NCBI GenBank assembly: GCA_030429175.1
Contig: JAUIDD010000006.1
Coordinates: 39,089-103,088, forward strand
DNA from: Gammaproteobacteria bacterium
Lineage (GTDB): Bacteria > Pseudomonadota > Gammaproteobacteria > Coxiellales > Coxiellaceae
Direction of reading: 5' to 3'
Length of the DNA: 64,000 nucleotides
Translations under genes and position numbers: made by a program
Part shown: positions 1-9,999 of the stretch, in pieces
Layout: each line of letters begins with the position of its first letter
How positions within the stretch are numbered: the stretch's first letter is position 1
Notes under the pieces: model-generated
What the model was told of the DNA's origin: nothing
The model's database searches: none
What the model saw: the letters and a program-made list of their open reading frames with translations, nothing else

Positions 1-23
1 CTACCTATAACAGAGACGCTGTC

Positions 24-53
24 TTGACATTAAAATAATAACAATGCTACGAT
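24..53 (+). promoter_or_regulatory. Sigma70-like promoter for the 270-residue gene
   Basis: A perfect -35 hexamer TTGACA (24-29) is followed after 18 bp by TACGAT (48-53), four of six matches to the -10 consensus. The expected transcription start is near position 60, giving an AT-rich leader of about 105 nt before the ATG at 167. Assigned by motif and spacing only. Confidence 0.5.
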
Positions 54-166
54 AGCTCAATATTTTAACAGTTTAATAGTGAGAAGTAGTTAACGATTAT
101 AAATGCTAAATTAATGGCAAAGATAAAAATGATTAACGTCCAAAAACAACTTTTAATTTATTAATT

Positions 167-979
167 ATGCAACAAGCAATAAACATAAACAATTACAGTT
201 ATCATTCTAACCCACTAAACATGGTTTGCAGTGGTATCGGTGGTGGTGCTATCGGTTGTTTTTTATCATCGCTTGGGTTCCTGTCTTTTAATCTATGCTT
301 TCCGGGCTCTGCAGCGCTAGGTGTTCTAGCGATCCCAATTTTTTCAAGAATCGTGCATAACCATATAAGCCATGAGCTTAACAAAACCCTTTATAATAGT
401 AATCTCTACACTATCGACAAACAAGAAGATCTAGAAAAATGTTTTCCACGGGCACCTATTGGCTCCATTTTCATTAATATTGAAAAAGCAGAAGTAGATG
501 AAACTTCATATGAAGTTATTTACAAAGTTGATGACCATACACAACTTAAATGGGCGCTAGATCGTGATAGCAAATATGGCAAGGCTATTGCAAAATATGA
601 CTACAAAAAAGATTCCAGCTATACACTGCAAAAAACATTATTACTTGAAAAACAGTCTCATATTAACAACTATTTTCATAAGCAATGTTTTAACCACAGC
701 ATTAAATCGTTACTTTTAGGGGGAACTGCATTTATTGCTACCGCTATCACTGTGGCTTTACTCAGCTTTCCACCCACAACAGCTTTTGGCATCATGGCGG
801 CTGCAGCACTCGTATTTATAGTGGGTAGTGCCTTCTATGGAATCAAGTCTTATCACCCAGTCCCCCAAATTTCAACTAACAGATCTTCAAGCTTTGCTCT
901 TGAATCGCTGCATCATGAACCAGGCGATGACCTTATGGATAGGGCTGAAAAAGAGATAACTGCTGCAACCGCGCTTTAA
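167..979 (+). CDS. Hypothetical membrane protein with two hydrophobic hairpins
   Basis: This 270-residue protein belongs to no family I recognise. It has two bilobed hydrophobic stretches, at about residues 18-60 and 180-222, each long enough for two membrane passes with a short turn. Between them is a polar, lysine- and tyrosine-rich segment of about 115 residues, and the tail is short and acidic. Paired hydrophobic hairpins occur in inclusion-membrane (Inc) proteins of intracellular bacteria, but that is a resemblance of architecture, not homology. The ATG at 167 is the first in frame and its Shine-Dalgarno is poor. It is preceded by its own promoter-like sequence and converges on rnr, so it appears to be a single-gene unit. 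Confidence 0.7.
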   Translation: MQQAININNYSYHSNPLNMVCSGIGGGAIGCFLSSLGFLSFNLCFPGSAALGVLAIPIFSRIVHNHISHELNKTLYNSNLYTIDKQEDLEKCFPRAPIGSIFINIEKAEVDETSYEVIYKVDDHTQLKWALDRDSKYGKAIAKYDYKKDSSYTLQKTLLLEKQSHINNYFHKQCFNHSIKSLLLGGTAFIATAITVALLSFPPTTAFGIMAAAALVFIVGSAFYGIKSYHPVPQISTNRSSSFALESLHHEPGDDLMDRAEKEITAATAL

Positions 980-1037
980 TTACAGTCAGACTCCGGTTAA
1001 GTTTATGGGATCCCTGACTTTGCAGGAATGTCTTTGC

Positions 1038-3197
1038 TTATACCGGTTCGAAATCTATTTGACGCTTATCAAGATCAACACGAGCTACGATGATTTTCAT
1101 TGGGTCACTGAGACCATAGGTTTTGCCAGAATTTTTACCTACCAGCCTACGCCGCACTTCATCATAGTGATAATAGTCATTAGCGAGTGCTGTAATATGT
1201 ACGAGCCCCTGGACATATATATCTTGTAACTCAACAAATACGCCGAAACTGGTTACGTCGGCAATTACACCTTCAAACTCCTGCCCTACTTTATCGAGCA
1301 TATATTCACACTTAAGCCAATCAGTGGCATCACGTGTTGCCAGGTCAGCACGTCTTTCAGTAAATGAGCAGTGATCAGCAATTTCATCCATCATCTCAAG
1401 GTCATAAATAAACTTATCAACCTTTTGTTTTGAGAGCAAATGCTTGATTGCACGATGCACCATCAAATCAGGGTAACGACGTATTGGTGAGGTGAAATGC
1501 GTATAACGTTCATAGGCAAGACCAAAGTGGCCTTTATTTTCCGAGGCATAGTTAGCTTGTCGCATTGTTCGCAGCATAACCATTTGCAACAAATGCGCAT
1601 CCGGCCGCGTATGAATTTCTTTTATAAGGTTTGCAAAGTCAGCTGGCGTAGGTTCATTACCACCTGCAAGCTTTAAGCCAAAAATTTTAATAAAGTCACG
1701 TAAGGCTAAAAGCTTTGTCTCTTCGGGTTGCTCATGGTTACGATATAGCGCTAAAATTTCAGCACGTTCCAGAAAGTCTGCTGTTGAAACGTTTGCCAGT
1801 AACATTGCTTCTTCAATCATACGATGCGCAACGTTACGAGTACGTGGTATGATTTTTAAAATTTTGCTGTTTTCATCAAATTGAATTTGCGTTTCAATTG
1901 TTTCAAACTCAATAGCACCTCTAGCATGACGACACTCAAGAAGCTTCTTAAATAGTTCATGAAAGGCTTCTAGATGTGGATAAAGCTCAGGCTGCCCCTC
2001 CGTTTTTCCTACTTTAAGTGCAGCAGCGACGTAAGTGTAAGTTAAACGTGCATGTGAATGAATAATACCGGTATAAAAAAGATAATCATGTTGACGACCG
2101 CTTTTATCGATATGCATTTCACACACCATCACCATACGATCGACATTAGGCCTAAGCGAACACAGGCCATTAGAAATTTTTTCAGGCAGCATCGGGATCA
2201 CTTTGGATGGAAAATAAACTGAATTACCACGTGTCACTGCTTCTGTATCAAGTGCACTACCAATATGAACATAATGACTCACATCAGCAATTGCCACATA
2301 TAGTGTCCAGCCATTTTGAGTTGGTTCGCAATAAACGGCATCATCGAAATCTTTCGCATCTTCACCGTCAATCGTTACAAAAGGCAAATGACGCAAATCT
2401 CTACGTTCGCCCAGATCACTCGAGTCTACCTCGTCAGGAATCTCATCGGCCTCCTCAATGACTATTTTAGGCCACTCAAATGGAATTTCATGAGCACGAA
2501 TTGCCAATTCCACTTCTAAACCCGGGGTGATCGTATCACCCAAAATATCAATCACTTCACCGGTCGCTTGGCGACGTTTTGACGGCTGATTTAGAATCTT
2601 TGCTACCACAAACTGTGCATGTTGCGCCCCGCCCGATTTTCCAGGAGGAATGATAATGTCTTGAGAAATATGCTTGCTATCAGGGCTGACAAAAGCAATA
2701 CCTGCTTCTTCGAAAAAACGTCCAACGACTTGATGTGTATTGCGTTCCAATACCTCAACAATCACACCTTCAGGTCGACCACGATAGTTAGTGCCCGTTT
2801 CACGCACCAGCACTCGATCGCCATTAAAGACTTCACGCATTTGACGAGCTGGTAAAAAGATATCATCAGAGCCCTCATCTGGGATAAAAAAACCAAAACC
2901 CTCACGATGTGCTTCAATACGGCCTGGAATTAATTCCATCTCATCAACAACGCCATACAAACCACGGCGATTTGTCATCAGCTGACCGTCGCGCTCCATT
3001 GCGCGTAAACGTCTACGTAAACCTTCTTGCTCATCTTCAGTCTTCAGCTTAAAAACTTTAATTAAATTTTGCAACGATACAACTTTCTTGTTCTCTTTCA
3101 AATACTGCAAAATAAATTCGCGACTGGGAACGGGGTGATCATAAAGCTCAGATTCGCGCTGGGCATAAGGATCCATCTTTTTATATTTTTTTACCAC
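1038..3197 (-). CDS. rnr: Ribonuclease R
   Basis: RNase R is a processive 3'-to-5' exoribonuclease that degrades structured RNA and takes part in rRNA quality control and trans-translation. Visible in order are an N-terminal winged-helix region, two cold-shock OB folds (about residues 90-250), the RNB catalytic domain with its acidic motif TIDGEDAKDFDDAV near residue 275, and a C-terminal S1 domain (about 640-719). At 719 residues it is shorter than E. coli RNase R (about 813) because it ends at the S1 domain without the lysine-rich tail. The listed start is a GTG at 3197 with GAGG upstream; an ATG at 3176 would give MDPYAQRE, which aligns better with the E. coli N-terminus. It diverges from the MFS gene. 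Confidence 0.95.
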   Translation of the reverse strand: MVKKYKKMDPYAQRESELYDHPVPSREFILQYLKENKKVVSLQNLIKVFKLKTEDEQEGLRRRLRAMERDGQLMTNRRGLYGVVDEMELIPGRIEAHREGFGFFIPDEGSDDIFLPARQMREVFNGDRVLVRETGTNYRGRPEGVIVEVLERNTHQVVGRFFEEAGIAFVSPDSKHISQDIIIPPGKSGGAQHAQFVVAKILNQPSKRRQATGEVIDILGDTITPGLEVELAIRAHEIPFEWPKIVIEEADEIPDEVDSSDLGERRDLRHLPFVTIDGEDAKDFDDAVYCEPTQNGWTLYVAIADVSHYVHIGSALDTEAVTRGNSVYFPSKVIPMLPEKISNGLCSLRPNVDRMVMVCEMHIDKSGRQHDYLFYTGIIHSHARLTYTYVAAALKVGKTEGQPELYPHLEAFHELFKKLLECRHARGAIEFETIETQIQFDENSKILKIIPRTRNVAHRMIEEAMLLANVSTADFLERAEILALYRNHEQPEETKLLALRDFIKIFGLKLAGGNEPTPADFANLIKEIHTRPDAHLLQMVMLRTMRQANYASENKGHFGLAYERYTHFTSPIRRYPDLMVHRAIKHLLSKQKVDKFIYDLEMMDEIADHCSFTERRADLATRDATDWLKCEYMLDKVGQEFEGVIADVTSFGVFVELQDIYVQGLVHITALANDYYHYDEVRRRLVGKNSGKTYGLSDPMKIIVARVDLDKRQIDFEPV

Positions 3198-3276
3198 CTA
3201 TACCTCGGTGTTATTATCGAAAGGAGCTATTATCCAATAATTCTCGCGTATTTGCACGAAACTGTTACAATGACGC

Positions 3277-4533
3277 ATGAATCGCATTTCCATTGCACGT
3301 AAAATCGACAATAGTACACTACTGACATGGGCAACAAGCTTCTTAGCTGCACTATTTTTTGCCTACGATTACTTGCTACGTATTACTCCAAGCTTTATGA
3401 CCAGCAACTTACGTGATCACTTTCAGGGCCTTAGTAGCACGGGACTTGGCACATTGAGTAGCCTTTATTTTTGGAGTTATGTACCGATGCAAATCATCGT
3501 CGGTGTTTTGCTTGATCACTATGGCGTACGCAAAAGCCTGTTGTTTGCCGTGATACTATGCATCATCGGTAATAGCCTTTTTGGCTTTGTTGACAACATA
3601 TATGTTGCTGGAATCGGGCGCTTTATTATTGGTAGCGGCTGTGCTTTTGCACTAGTGGGCGCACTCAAATACGCTTCATTAAAAATTCCCAAGCAATATT
3701 TTTCTTTATATGTCGGTATTACTATTGCCATCGGCATGCTCGCGGGTGTAATTGGAGACTATTTTTTTCATTGGCTTGTGCTTTACTCTGGCTGGCAAAA
3801 TACAATCACAACCATGTCTATTATGGGTGTGATATTATTTGTATTATTTTGGCTATTTATATTTGATAAACCATCTGCATCACACTCAAATATCACATTA
3901 AAACCATTATTCAAGCAGTTCTTTGCATCGTTAGTAAAAGCTAAGTACTTCATTGTCGGTATAGTCGGTTGTCTACTTTTTATATCAATTGCTGCTATTG
4001 CCGGTTTATGGGGTATACCGTTTCTTAAAGCCGTTTATCCAACCCGACCCCTACTACCTTCATCTTTAAATGCGATGATATTTTGGGGCTGGCTAATTGG
4101 CTCTCCAGTTATTAGTTATATCGCCTCACACTATAACAACCTTCTTAAACCTCTCTATATAGGTAGCTTTATTGCTGCGATCAGTTTTGCGATTATCCTT
4201 ATTCATCCACAACTACCCGCATGGGCAATGGCCATATTACTATTTATATTCGGAGTTGGCTGTAGTAGTGAAGTGCTCTGTATGGCAATACCTAGTCACT
4301 TTGTTGAAGCAAATAAAGTAGCCATTGCCATTAGCGTGATCAATTTCATTATTATGCTTTCAGGTATGTTTGTTCAGCCACTGATAGGCTGGATACTCAA
4401 CTTAACATCAAACGTTAATTCGCTTGGCGAGCACCTTTACACACTCAATGATTACCGTTATGCACTGATACTCGTACCCGTTAGCATGCTGATTGCAGGC
4501 ATCCTTACCTTCTTCATCAAAATGGACAGTTAA
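3277..4533 (+). CDS. Major facilitator superfamily transporter
   Basis: A 418-residue inner-membrane carrier with about twelve hydrophobic segments in two six-helix halves separated by a polar loop near residues 200-215. The loop between helices 2 and 3 carries a recognisable MFS motif A (DHYGVRK, about residue 82). The substrate cannot be read from the sequence; related carriers in intracellular gammaproteobacteria are annotated only as general MFS proteins. The ATG at 3277 lies only 5 nt after a TACAAT -10-like hexamer, with no Shine-Dalgarno, so a leaderless transcript is possible. The 3' end overlaps the convergent 460-residue gene by 17 bp. Confidence 0.9.
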   Translation: MNRISIARKIDNSTLLTWATSFLAALFFAYDYLLRITPSFMTSNLRDHFQGLSSTGLGTLSSLYFWSYVPMQIIVGVLLDHYGVRKSLLFAVILCIIGNSLFGFVDNIYVAGIGRFIIGSGCAFALVGALKYASLKIPKQYFSLYVGITIAIGMLAGVIGDYFFHWLVLYSGWQNTITTMSIMGVILFVLFWLFIFDKPSASHSNITLKPLFKQFFASLVKAKYFIVGIVGCLLFISIAAIAGLWGIPFLKAVYPTRPLLPSSLNAMIFWGWLIGSPVISYIASHYNNLLKPLYIGSFIAAISFAIILIHPQLPAWAMAILLFIFGVGCSSEVLCMAIPSHFVEANKVAIAISVINFIIMLSGMFVQPLIGWILNLTSNVNSLGEHLYTLNDYRYALILVPVSMLIAGILTFFIKMDS

Positions 4534-5899
4534 GACTTTCTGACTTAGCCCACCGCTGCATACGCTTAGAATAGTCATTAACTGACTCACTTTCCCTGGG
4601 TTCTGGGACAGGAGCAGGCGTTGCCTCAGCACTAAACATAGCTGGACTAAATTTTCTTGTTACCAATGATAGCGGCTCATCTTCTTCTGTAGCTGCACTT
4701 AATAACCCTTCAAGTGCAGACTGGAGACTTAGAAAATCATCAAGATATTGCTCAACAGCTGCTAACATTTGCTGCTCATCGATTAATGAAAATCGTTGTT
4801 TAAGCGACGCATCATGACTTAATTTGCCTTTCATATAATCTAAAAACTTGCCACAGCTCTCTTTAGTGCCTAATATAGCTTCGAGCATTTCATTTTGACA
4901 AACACTCGCAAGCTTTGCATTTACTGAATCATGAACTTGCACAAAATTAATTTTGTAGTGTTGCTTTAGATACTGCTTTAGCTTTTCAGGTTCACAAAGA
5001 TGAAAATAATAAGCTAAGATTGCACGCGCCAATTGATCTCTCTCACAGTGCGTTACGATAGTCTGAATTTGCCGATCTTGATCCTGCACGCGATTTAATT
5101 GAAATAATGCGTACAAAACCATTTTACCGCGCTTCAATAAGCTTAATAAATTTTCATTGCGACCATCCACAAACGCATCCAGAAACACATCAAATCCATT
5201 GGATAGAGTAGCTGTTTGTACTTGCTCCTCTAATTCAGAATAGTTAACTTTTCCCAATACATCATAAACAGAGTTAAACTCATAAAGACAACAGCGCATA
5301 AAATGAATCACCGCACTTCGAAACGATAATGGATTAGGGTATTTTTTACTAGAGCAAAATTTGTCTCGTGCTTCTTCAATAAGCTTATGAAGATCACCAT
5401 AGAATTTAATGCACTTAGTCTTGAAAGGCACTTCCAGTGCCTTAAAAATAGGCTCATAAGCCAATAATGTTTTATCGATACCACAGCTCAAAATTGGCAA
5501 GCGTACACTAAAACCAGGGAACCCTTTCTTTAGTTCTAAGTGCATAAAATTTTCATACTGTTTAAACTCGTCTATTAAGTCCATTTGTTTATTTGAGATA
5601 AATAATGCTTCGAATAAAGTAATCAGCTCGTGCTGTAAGATAACCATCACATCTCCAGCAGTAACCGCGGAGGCTGTTTCGGGCTCAAAAATTATGACAC
5701 CAGAAATAAGTGGCGTGTTATCCGAATTAAAAATGATGCGCGATACCTTTCGATATGCAGTAGGAGGCATTACCGCAAAGCACAGCTCAATAGCACCTTG
5801 GTCAGAAGTTAATGCCCAATAGGCACCTTTTTCCATCATCATTCTTAAGCATGTTGGCATAGGCTTGAGGGTTGAGTTGCTTCTATCAAAATACGGCAT
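4517..5899 (-). CDS. Hypothetical protein, 460 residues
   Basis: I do not recognise this protein. It is soluble and mostly helical in composition, with no signal peptide or membrane segment. About ten cysteines are scattered through it. Near residues 405-440 there is a low-complexity Ala/Glu/Pro linker (ATPAPVPEPRESES) followed by a short basic, tryptophan-containing tail. It overlaps the 3' end of the convergent MFS gene by 17 bp and lies upstream of, and divergent from, a small lipoprotein. A cytosolic or secreted host-interaction protein is conceivable, but nothing in the sequence demonstrates it. Several in-frame methionines near the N-terminus (residues 1, 14, 20-22) leave the start uncertain. 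Confidence 0.7.
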   Translation of the reverse strand: MPYFDRSNSTLKPMPTCLRMMMEKGAYWALTSDQGAIELCFAVMPPTAYRKVSRIIFNSDNTPLISGVIIFEPETASAVTAGDVMVILQHELITLFEALFISNKQMDLIDEFKQYENFMHLELKKGFPGFSVRLPILSCGIDKTLLAYEPIFKALEVPFKTKCIKFYGDLHKLIEEARDKFCSSKKYPNPLSFRSAVIHFMRCCLYEFNSVYDVLGKVNYSELEEQVQTATLSNGFDVFLDAFVDGRNENLLSLLKRGKMVLYALFQLNRVQDQDRQIQTIVTHCERDQLARAILAYYFHLCEPEKLKQYLKQHYKINFVQVHDSVNAKLASVCQNEMLEAILGTKESCGKFLDYMKGKLSHDASLKQRFSLIDEQQMLAAVEQYLDDFLSLQSALEGLLSAATEEDEPLSLVTRKFSPAMFSAEATPAPVPEPRESESVNDYSKRMQRWAKSESLNCPF

Positions 5900-6025
5900 T
5901 AGCTTTTATCCTGTAGTTAAAATCAAGAGAAAAGTACAGTCTTACAGCATAAATTGCAAGTGTAAATTGGACTCCACCTCAAGCAAAGAGTAAACTATCT
6001 ATATTTTACGATTAAAGGAAGCCTC

Positions 6026-6226
6026 ATGTTTAAACACATTATAATTTTCGTACTCCCTACGCTTGCCTTATGCGGCTGTGCACGTCACCCTCAAAGCTAC
6101 TGCCATCAACTTGCTAATAAAATAGCAACTTATCAACACAGCGGCAGCGATCGTAATAAAGTCAATCCTGCACAACGTGCAACACTCATACAACAATATA
6201 AATCTCTAGATTGTGAAGATCAGTAA
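6026..6226 (+). CDS. Small predicted lipoprotein
   Basis: This 66-residue product starts with a short basic n-region and hydrophobic core, then the lipobox-like LCGC with the modifiable cysteine at residue 18. The cysteine at -3 relative to Gly-Cys is unusual. The mature part is about 48 polar residues with two more cysteines (about 25 and 63) that could form a disulfide. The Shine-Dalgarno AAAGGAAG precedes the ATG at a good distance. It resembles small entericidin-like or orphan lipoproteins only in size; I assign no function. Confidence 0.65.
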   Translation: MFKHIIIFVLPTLALCGCARHPQSYCHQLANKIATYQHSGSDRNKVNPAQRATLIQQYKSLDCEDQ

Positions 6227-6246
6227 TCCGCGGCTGATTGGCACAA

Positions 6247-6912
6247 TTAAACACTGTTTAGTTGCTGAATAAGGGCTTTGTAGTTAGGCACGTGTTGAAC
6301 GACCAAGCCCCAAAATCGAGAAGAATGATTCATTTCTTTTAAATGACACAACTCATGAATTAACACATAGCGCACCAATTCAGGCTCTAGATAAAGCAAG
6401 CGTGCATTTAGACAGATGTCGCCTTTAGAAGAACAGCTACCCCAACGTGTTTTTTGCATACGAATCATCGCCTGGCGATAAACAAAGCCAAGTGCTTCAC
6501 TCAAGTCTTGTAGCATTGGTAATAAATGGCGTTGTGCCTGTATTTTAAGCCATTTAAACAGCACAGGCTCACAACAACGCATATCGATGATATCACCCGA
6601 GAAAATTAACACATCATCTAATGGTTGGCGCAAACGGCAACGCTTTGAAGGCATATGCAAATACTGACACTGATAACGTTTATCGATACACTTTAAATGA
6701 AGTGAAGTGATTAATTGATATGATTTTTGTGGCTTTGTGCGGATATTTTTTAAAACCCATCCATGATTCTGCTTAAAAAACTGCAATCCTTTACGCTCAC
6801 TGCAGCCGACAGGCAATACAATTTCAATGGTTTGGTCCGCCAAAATACGCAAGCTTAATCTTTTAGCACGCTTGCTTTGACGAAAAATATAAGGAGTATC
6901 CACTACAGTCAT
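6247..6912 (-). CDS. YgjP/DUF45-type zinc metallopeptidase-like protein
   Basis: A 221-residue protein of the YgjP (DUF45) family. The diagnostic motif HELCHLKEMNHSSRFW (about residues 181-196) holds the HExxH-like zinc site with the downstream histidine, preceded by the family signature RWGSCSSKGDICLN (about 152-165). The family is predicted to be metal-dependent and SprT-like; biochemical assignments are sparse. Its start codon overlaps the stop of the RND transporter by 4 bp (ATGA), so it is co-transcribed with the efflux genes, but no functional link to efflux is evident. Confidence 0.88.
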   Translation of the reverse strand: MTVVDTPYIFRQSKRAKRLSLRILADQTIEIVLPVGCSERKGLQFFKQNHGWVLKNIRTKPQKSYQLITSLHLKCIDKRYQCQYLHMPSKRCRLRQPLDDVLIFSGDIIDMRCCEPVLFKWLKIQAQRHLLPMLQDLSEALGFVYRQAMIRMQKTRWGSCSSKGDICLNARLLYLEPELVRYVLIHELCHLKEMNHSSRFWGLVVQHVPNYKALIQQLNSV

Positions 6913-9900
6913 AAGCTAAAGGTCAGTAACGCATAACCAACTACACCGATTGAGATTAGAAACAGCACCAGATTACGCCCTTTCATACTATAAATTACTG
7001 GCAAAATAAATAAGGTAAATAATGTGCCCACACCTAAGCCCATTGCAATGACCAAACCAATATCAAAACGGCTTGCCGAACCTGGCCCTGCGGCTGCAAG
7101 TAAGGGCACCATACCAAAGATCATCGAAAAAGTAGTCATTAATACAGGACGAAAACGAATCGCAGCAGCTTGAATTACCGCTTCACGGAGTTCCATTTGT
7201 GATTCTTTGCGTAGTTTATTAGCAAATTCAACAATCAAGATACCATGTTTACTGATCAAGCCAATCAAAGTAATAAGACCTATTTGGGTGTAAATATTAA
7301 TCGTTGCCAAGCCCCAGTTGAGCGGCAGCAGAGCGCCACAAATAGCCATCGGCACTGTAGTCATTACAACCAGTGGATCTTTTAAGCTATCAAATTGCGC
7401 CGCCAATACTAGATAAATCACTAATAACGAGAACACAAACGCAACGACCAGTGCATTACCTTCCTGCACAAACAGGCGTGTTTGCCCCATATAATCGTAG
7501 CTAATATCACGCGGTAAAATGCGCTTAGCTTCTTTGGTGATAAAGTCAACGGCATCACCCACCGTATGCCCGGGCATGACTGCACCCATCAAACCTACGG
7601 CAGTCAGCTGAGCAAAGTTAGACAGCATCTGCGGTTCTACATTTTGATAGGTAGTTGAGACAGTCGATAATGGAATTTGTGTACCCGAATGGGTTTGAAT
7701 ATATAGACGCGTCGCATCAACAAAATTCCATCGGAATGTGCGCTCCACTTGCGGAATTACCTTGTAGCTACGATTATACATACTAAACCAGTTGGTATAG
7801 TTACCACCATATGCCGTCGCTAAACTATTCGCGATATCATTCATTTGAATGCCCATTTGACCAGCCATCGAGCGGTTAATATCTATATGAAAGGCAGGCT
7901 TGTTATACTTCACCATATTAAACATAAATAAGAAAATACCGCTATTCATCGCATCATTAAGAAATTGCTGTGAGTATGGATAAAGATATTTCATTGTATT
8001 GGTTGTAAAAAGCGAAAATTGCACGCCGAGTGAACTACCGCCAACAGGAAACGGCGGTGGTGTCATCACTTGTGCTTGCAACCCTGGAATGGTATCAATT
8101 TTATTTTTTAAGGCCAAATACACTTGATTCTGTGTTTGATCGCGCTCAGTCCAGGGTTTTAAAATAATCGCACCAAAAATATTACCTGGCACATTAATTA
8201 AAAAATAATGCTCAAATGATTTAAAGCCCTCAAACATTTTTTTAATCGGGCTTGTATAATGTTCGATATAATCGATATTAGCATCAGATTGCGTCAAAGC
8301 CGTATAAAATACCACGCCCTGATCCTCTTTAGGTGCTAACTCTTTTTGTGGTAACATATACATATAAATACAGCTTAGCAATACTAAAAAAGCAAATCCA
8401 AATACAACCGAACGCCCTTTCATCACATCATGCAAGATGCGCTCATAGGCACGTCTAAGCCAGCTAAAGACACTATCGATTAAATGTACAAGACGCTGCG
8501 TTTCTAAATTGGGTGTCAGCAACTTTGAGCACATCATCGGTGATAAGGTCAACGCAATGATACCCGATATTACCACCGCTCCTGCAAGTGTAAAGGCAAA
8601 CTCTTTAAATAGCGCACCTGTTAAACCACCCATAAAACCAATCGGCACATATACAGCTGCCAAGGTAATTGTCATTGAGATCACCGGTGTGGCAATATCT
8701 TGCGCACCTTTAATTGCCGCGTCAAACGCATTCATGCCTTCTTCTATATGGCGATAGACATTTTCAACCACCACAATCGCATCATCGACCACCAACCCAA
8801 TTGCCAAGACTAGTGCTAATAGTGTCAGCAAATTGATTGAGTAACCCATCATATCCATAAACGTAAAAATACCCACAAGAGATAATGGCACTGTAACAAT
8901 GGGAATCAAAACTGTTCTAAATGAACCTAAGAACAAGAAAATCACAATCATTACAATAATGGCTGCTTCGATTATGGTATCTATAACCTCATTAATTGAG
9001 GCTCTAATATAAGACGTTGCATCATACACTATCACACCATTCAAACCTGGTGGCATTTTTTTGAATATATCCGGTAGCGTTTCGCGCACTTGTGTAATCA
9101 TGGATAGTGGGTTTGCCTCGGGTGTTGGGCTCACACCGATAAATACACCGCGCTTACCATCGAAATAAACACTCGAGTTATAGTCTTCTTTACCCAGTTC
9201 AACTTTAGCAATATCTTTCAAATACACCAACGCACCATTATCAGCATATTTCACTACTAGATTCGCAAACTCTTTTTGGCTTTTCGCTTCAGTAGAAGCA
9301 TTAATGCTAACTGTGATATATCGCCCTTTTGTATTACCCGATGCAGATAAAAAGTTATTATTTTTAAGCGCACTTTGTACATCCTGCATGCTGACACCAA
9401 GCGCAGCCATGCGATGCGGATTTAACCATGCACGCATGGCAAATACGCTACCACCTAAAATATCAACTTCTGAAACACCTTGTATTGATTCAAGCTTGGG
9501 CTGTACCACACGTGCAATATAATCAGTAATTTGCTCTGAAGTGAGTGTCGTGCTACTAAATGCGGCATATAGTAATGCGGTATTACTACCAGTACTTTTT
9601 ACGATAACCGGTTCCTGTGCCGCTGGCGGCAGATTACCTTTTACCTGTTGCACCTTGCTCATCACATCGACAAAGGCTTTATTAGGATCTTCATTAAGCT
9701 TAATAAAAACCTGGATCTGACTCTGACCGTTGGTACTTTGCGATGTCATATAATCGATACCACTACTGGTGGCGACTACTTCTTCTATGGGAGACGTAAT
9801 AAAGCCTTGAATCAAATCGGCTGGCGCACCCGGATAGGCTGTGGTAATAGTGATTGTGGTGTTTTCCATTTTAGGATATTGACGCACGGACAAATCATAA

Positions 9901-9992
9901 AATGAGCGAATACCAAATATTAAAATTAATGCACTAACAACAAATGCCAGTACGGGTCTTTTAATAAAAATATCTGTAAATTTTTTTACCAT
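6909..9992 (-). CDS. RND efflux transporter, HAE1/AcrB-like
   Basis: A 1027-residue inner-membrane proton-driven RND pump. It has an N-terminal transmembrane helix, a periplasmic loop (about residues 30-335), a block of helices, a second large loop (about 550-870) and a final helix block, the duplicated AcrB topology. The proton-relay acidic pair is present in GLVVDDAIVVVEN (about residue 400), within the usual LAIGLVVDDA context. It lies 7 bp after the membrane-fusion protein gene and overlaps the YgjP gene by 4 bp. No outer-membrane TolC-type partner is in this window, so the pump presumably uses one encoded elsewhere. The substrate is unknown; homologues export drugs, detergents or fatty acids. 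Confidence 0.95.
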   Translation of the reverse strand: MVKKFTDIFIKRPVLAFVVSALILIFGIRSFYDLSVRQYPKMENTTITITTAYPGAPADLIQGFITSPIEEVVATSSGIDYMTSQSTNGQSQIQVFIKLNEDPNKAFVDVMSKVQQVKGNLPPAAQEPVIVKSTGSNTALLYAAFSSTTLTSEQITDYIARVVQPKLESIQGVSEVDILGGSVFAMRAWLNPHRMAALGVSMQDVQSALKNNNFLSASGNTKGRYITVSINASTEAKSQKEFANLVVKYADNGALVYLKDIAKVELGKEDYNSSVYFDGKRGVFIGVSPTPEANPLSMITQVRETLPDIFKKMPPGLNGVIVYDATSYIRASINEVIDTIIEAAIIVMIVIFLFLGSFRTVLIPIVTVPLSLVGIFTFMDMMGYSINLLTLLALVLAIGLVVDDAIVVVENVYRHIEEGMNAFDAAIKGAQDIATPVISMTITLAAVYVPIGFMGGLTGALFKEFAFTLAGAVVISGIIALTLSPMMCSKLLTPNLETQRLVHLIDSVFSWLRRAYERILHDVMKGRSVVFGFAFLVLLSCIYMYMLPQKELAPKEDQGVVFYTALTQSDANIDYIEHYTSPIKKMFEGFKSFEHYFLINVPGNIFGAIILKPWTERDQTQNQVYLALKNKIDTIPGLQAQVMTPPPFPVGGSSLGVQFSLFTTNTMKYLYPYSQQFLNDAMNSGIFLFMFNMVKYNKPAFHIDINRSMAGQMGIQMNDIANSLATAYGGNYTNWFSMYNRSYKVIPQVERTFRWNFVDATRLYIQTHSGTQIPLSTVSTTYQNVEPQMLSNFAQLTAVGLMGAVMPGHTVGDAVDFITKEAKRILPRDISYDYMGQTRLFVQEGNALVVAFVFSLLVIYLVLAAQFDSLKDPLVVMTTVPMAICGALLPLNWGLATINIYTQIGLITLIGLISKHGILIVEFANKLRKESQMELREAVIQAAAIRFRPVLMTTFSMIFGMVPLLAAAGPGSASRFDIGLVIAMGLGVGTLFTLFILPVIYSMKGRNLVLFLISIGVVGYALLTFSL

Positions 9993-9999
9993 GAATCGA

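Noticed and set aside
984..1019. AGTCAG...CTGACT inverted repeat between convergent genes
   Set aside because: Six-base arms with a 24-nt loop and no T-run; too weak to call a terminator.
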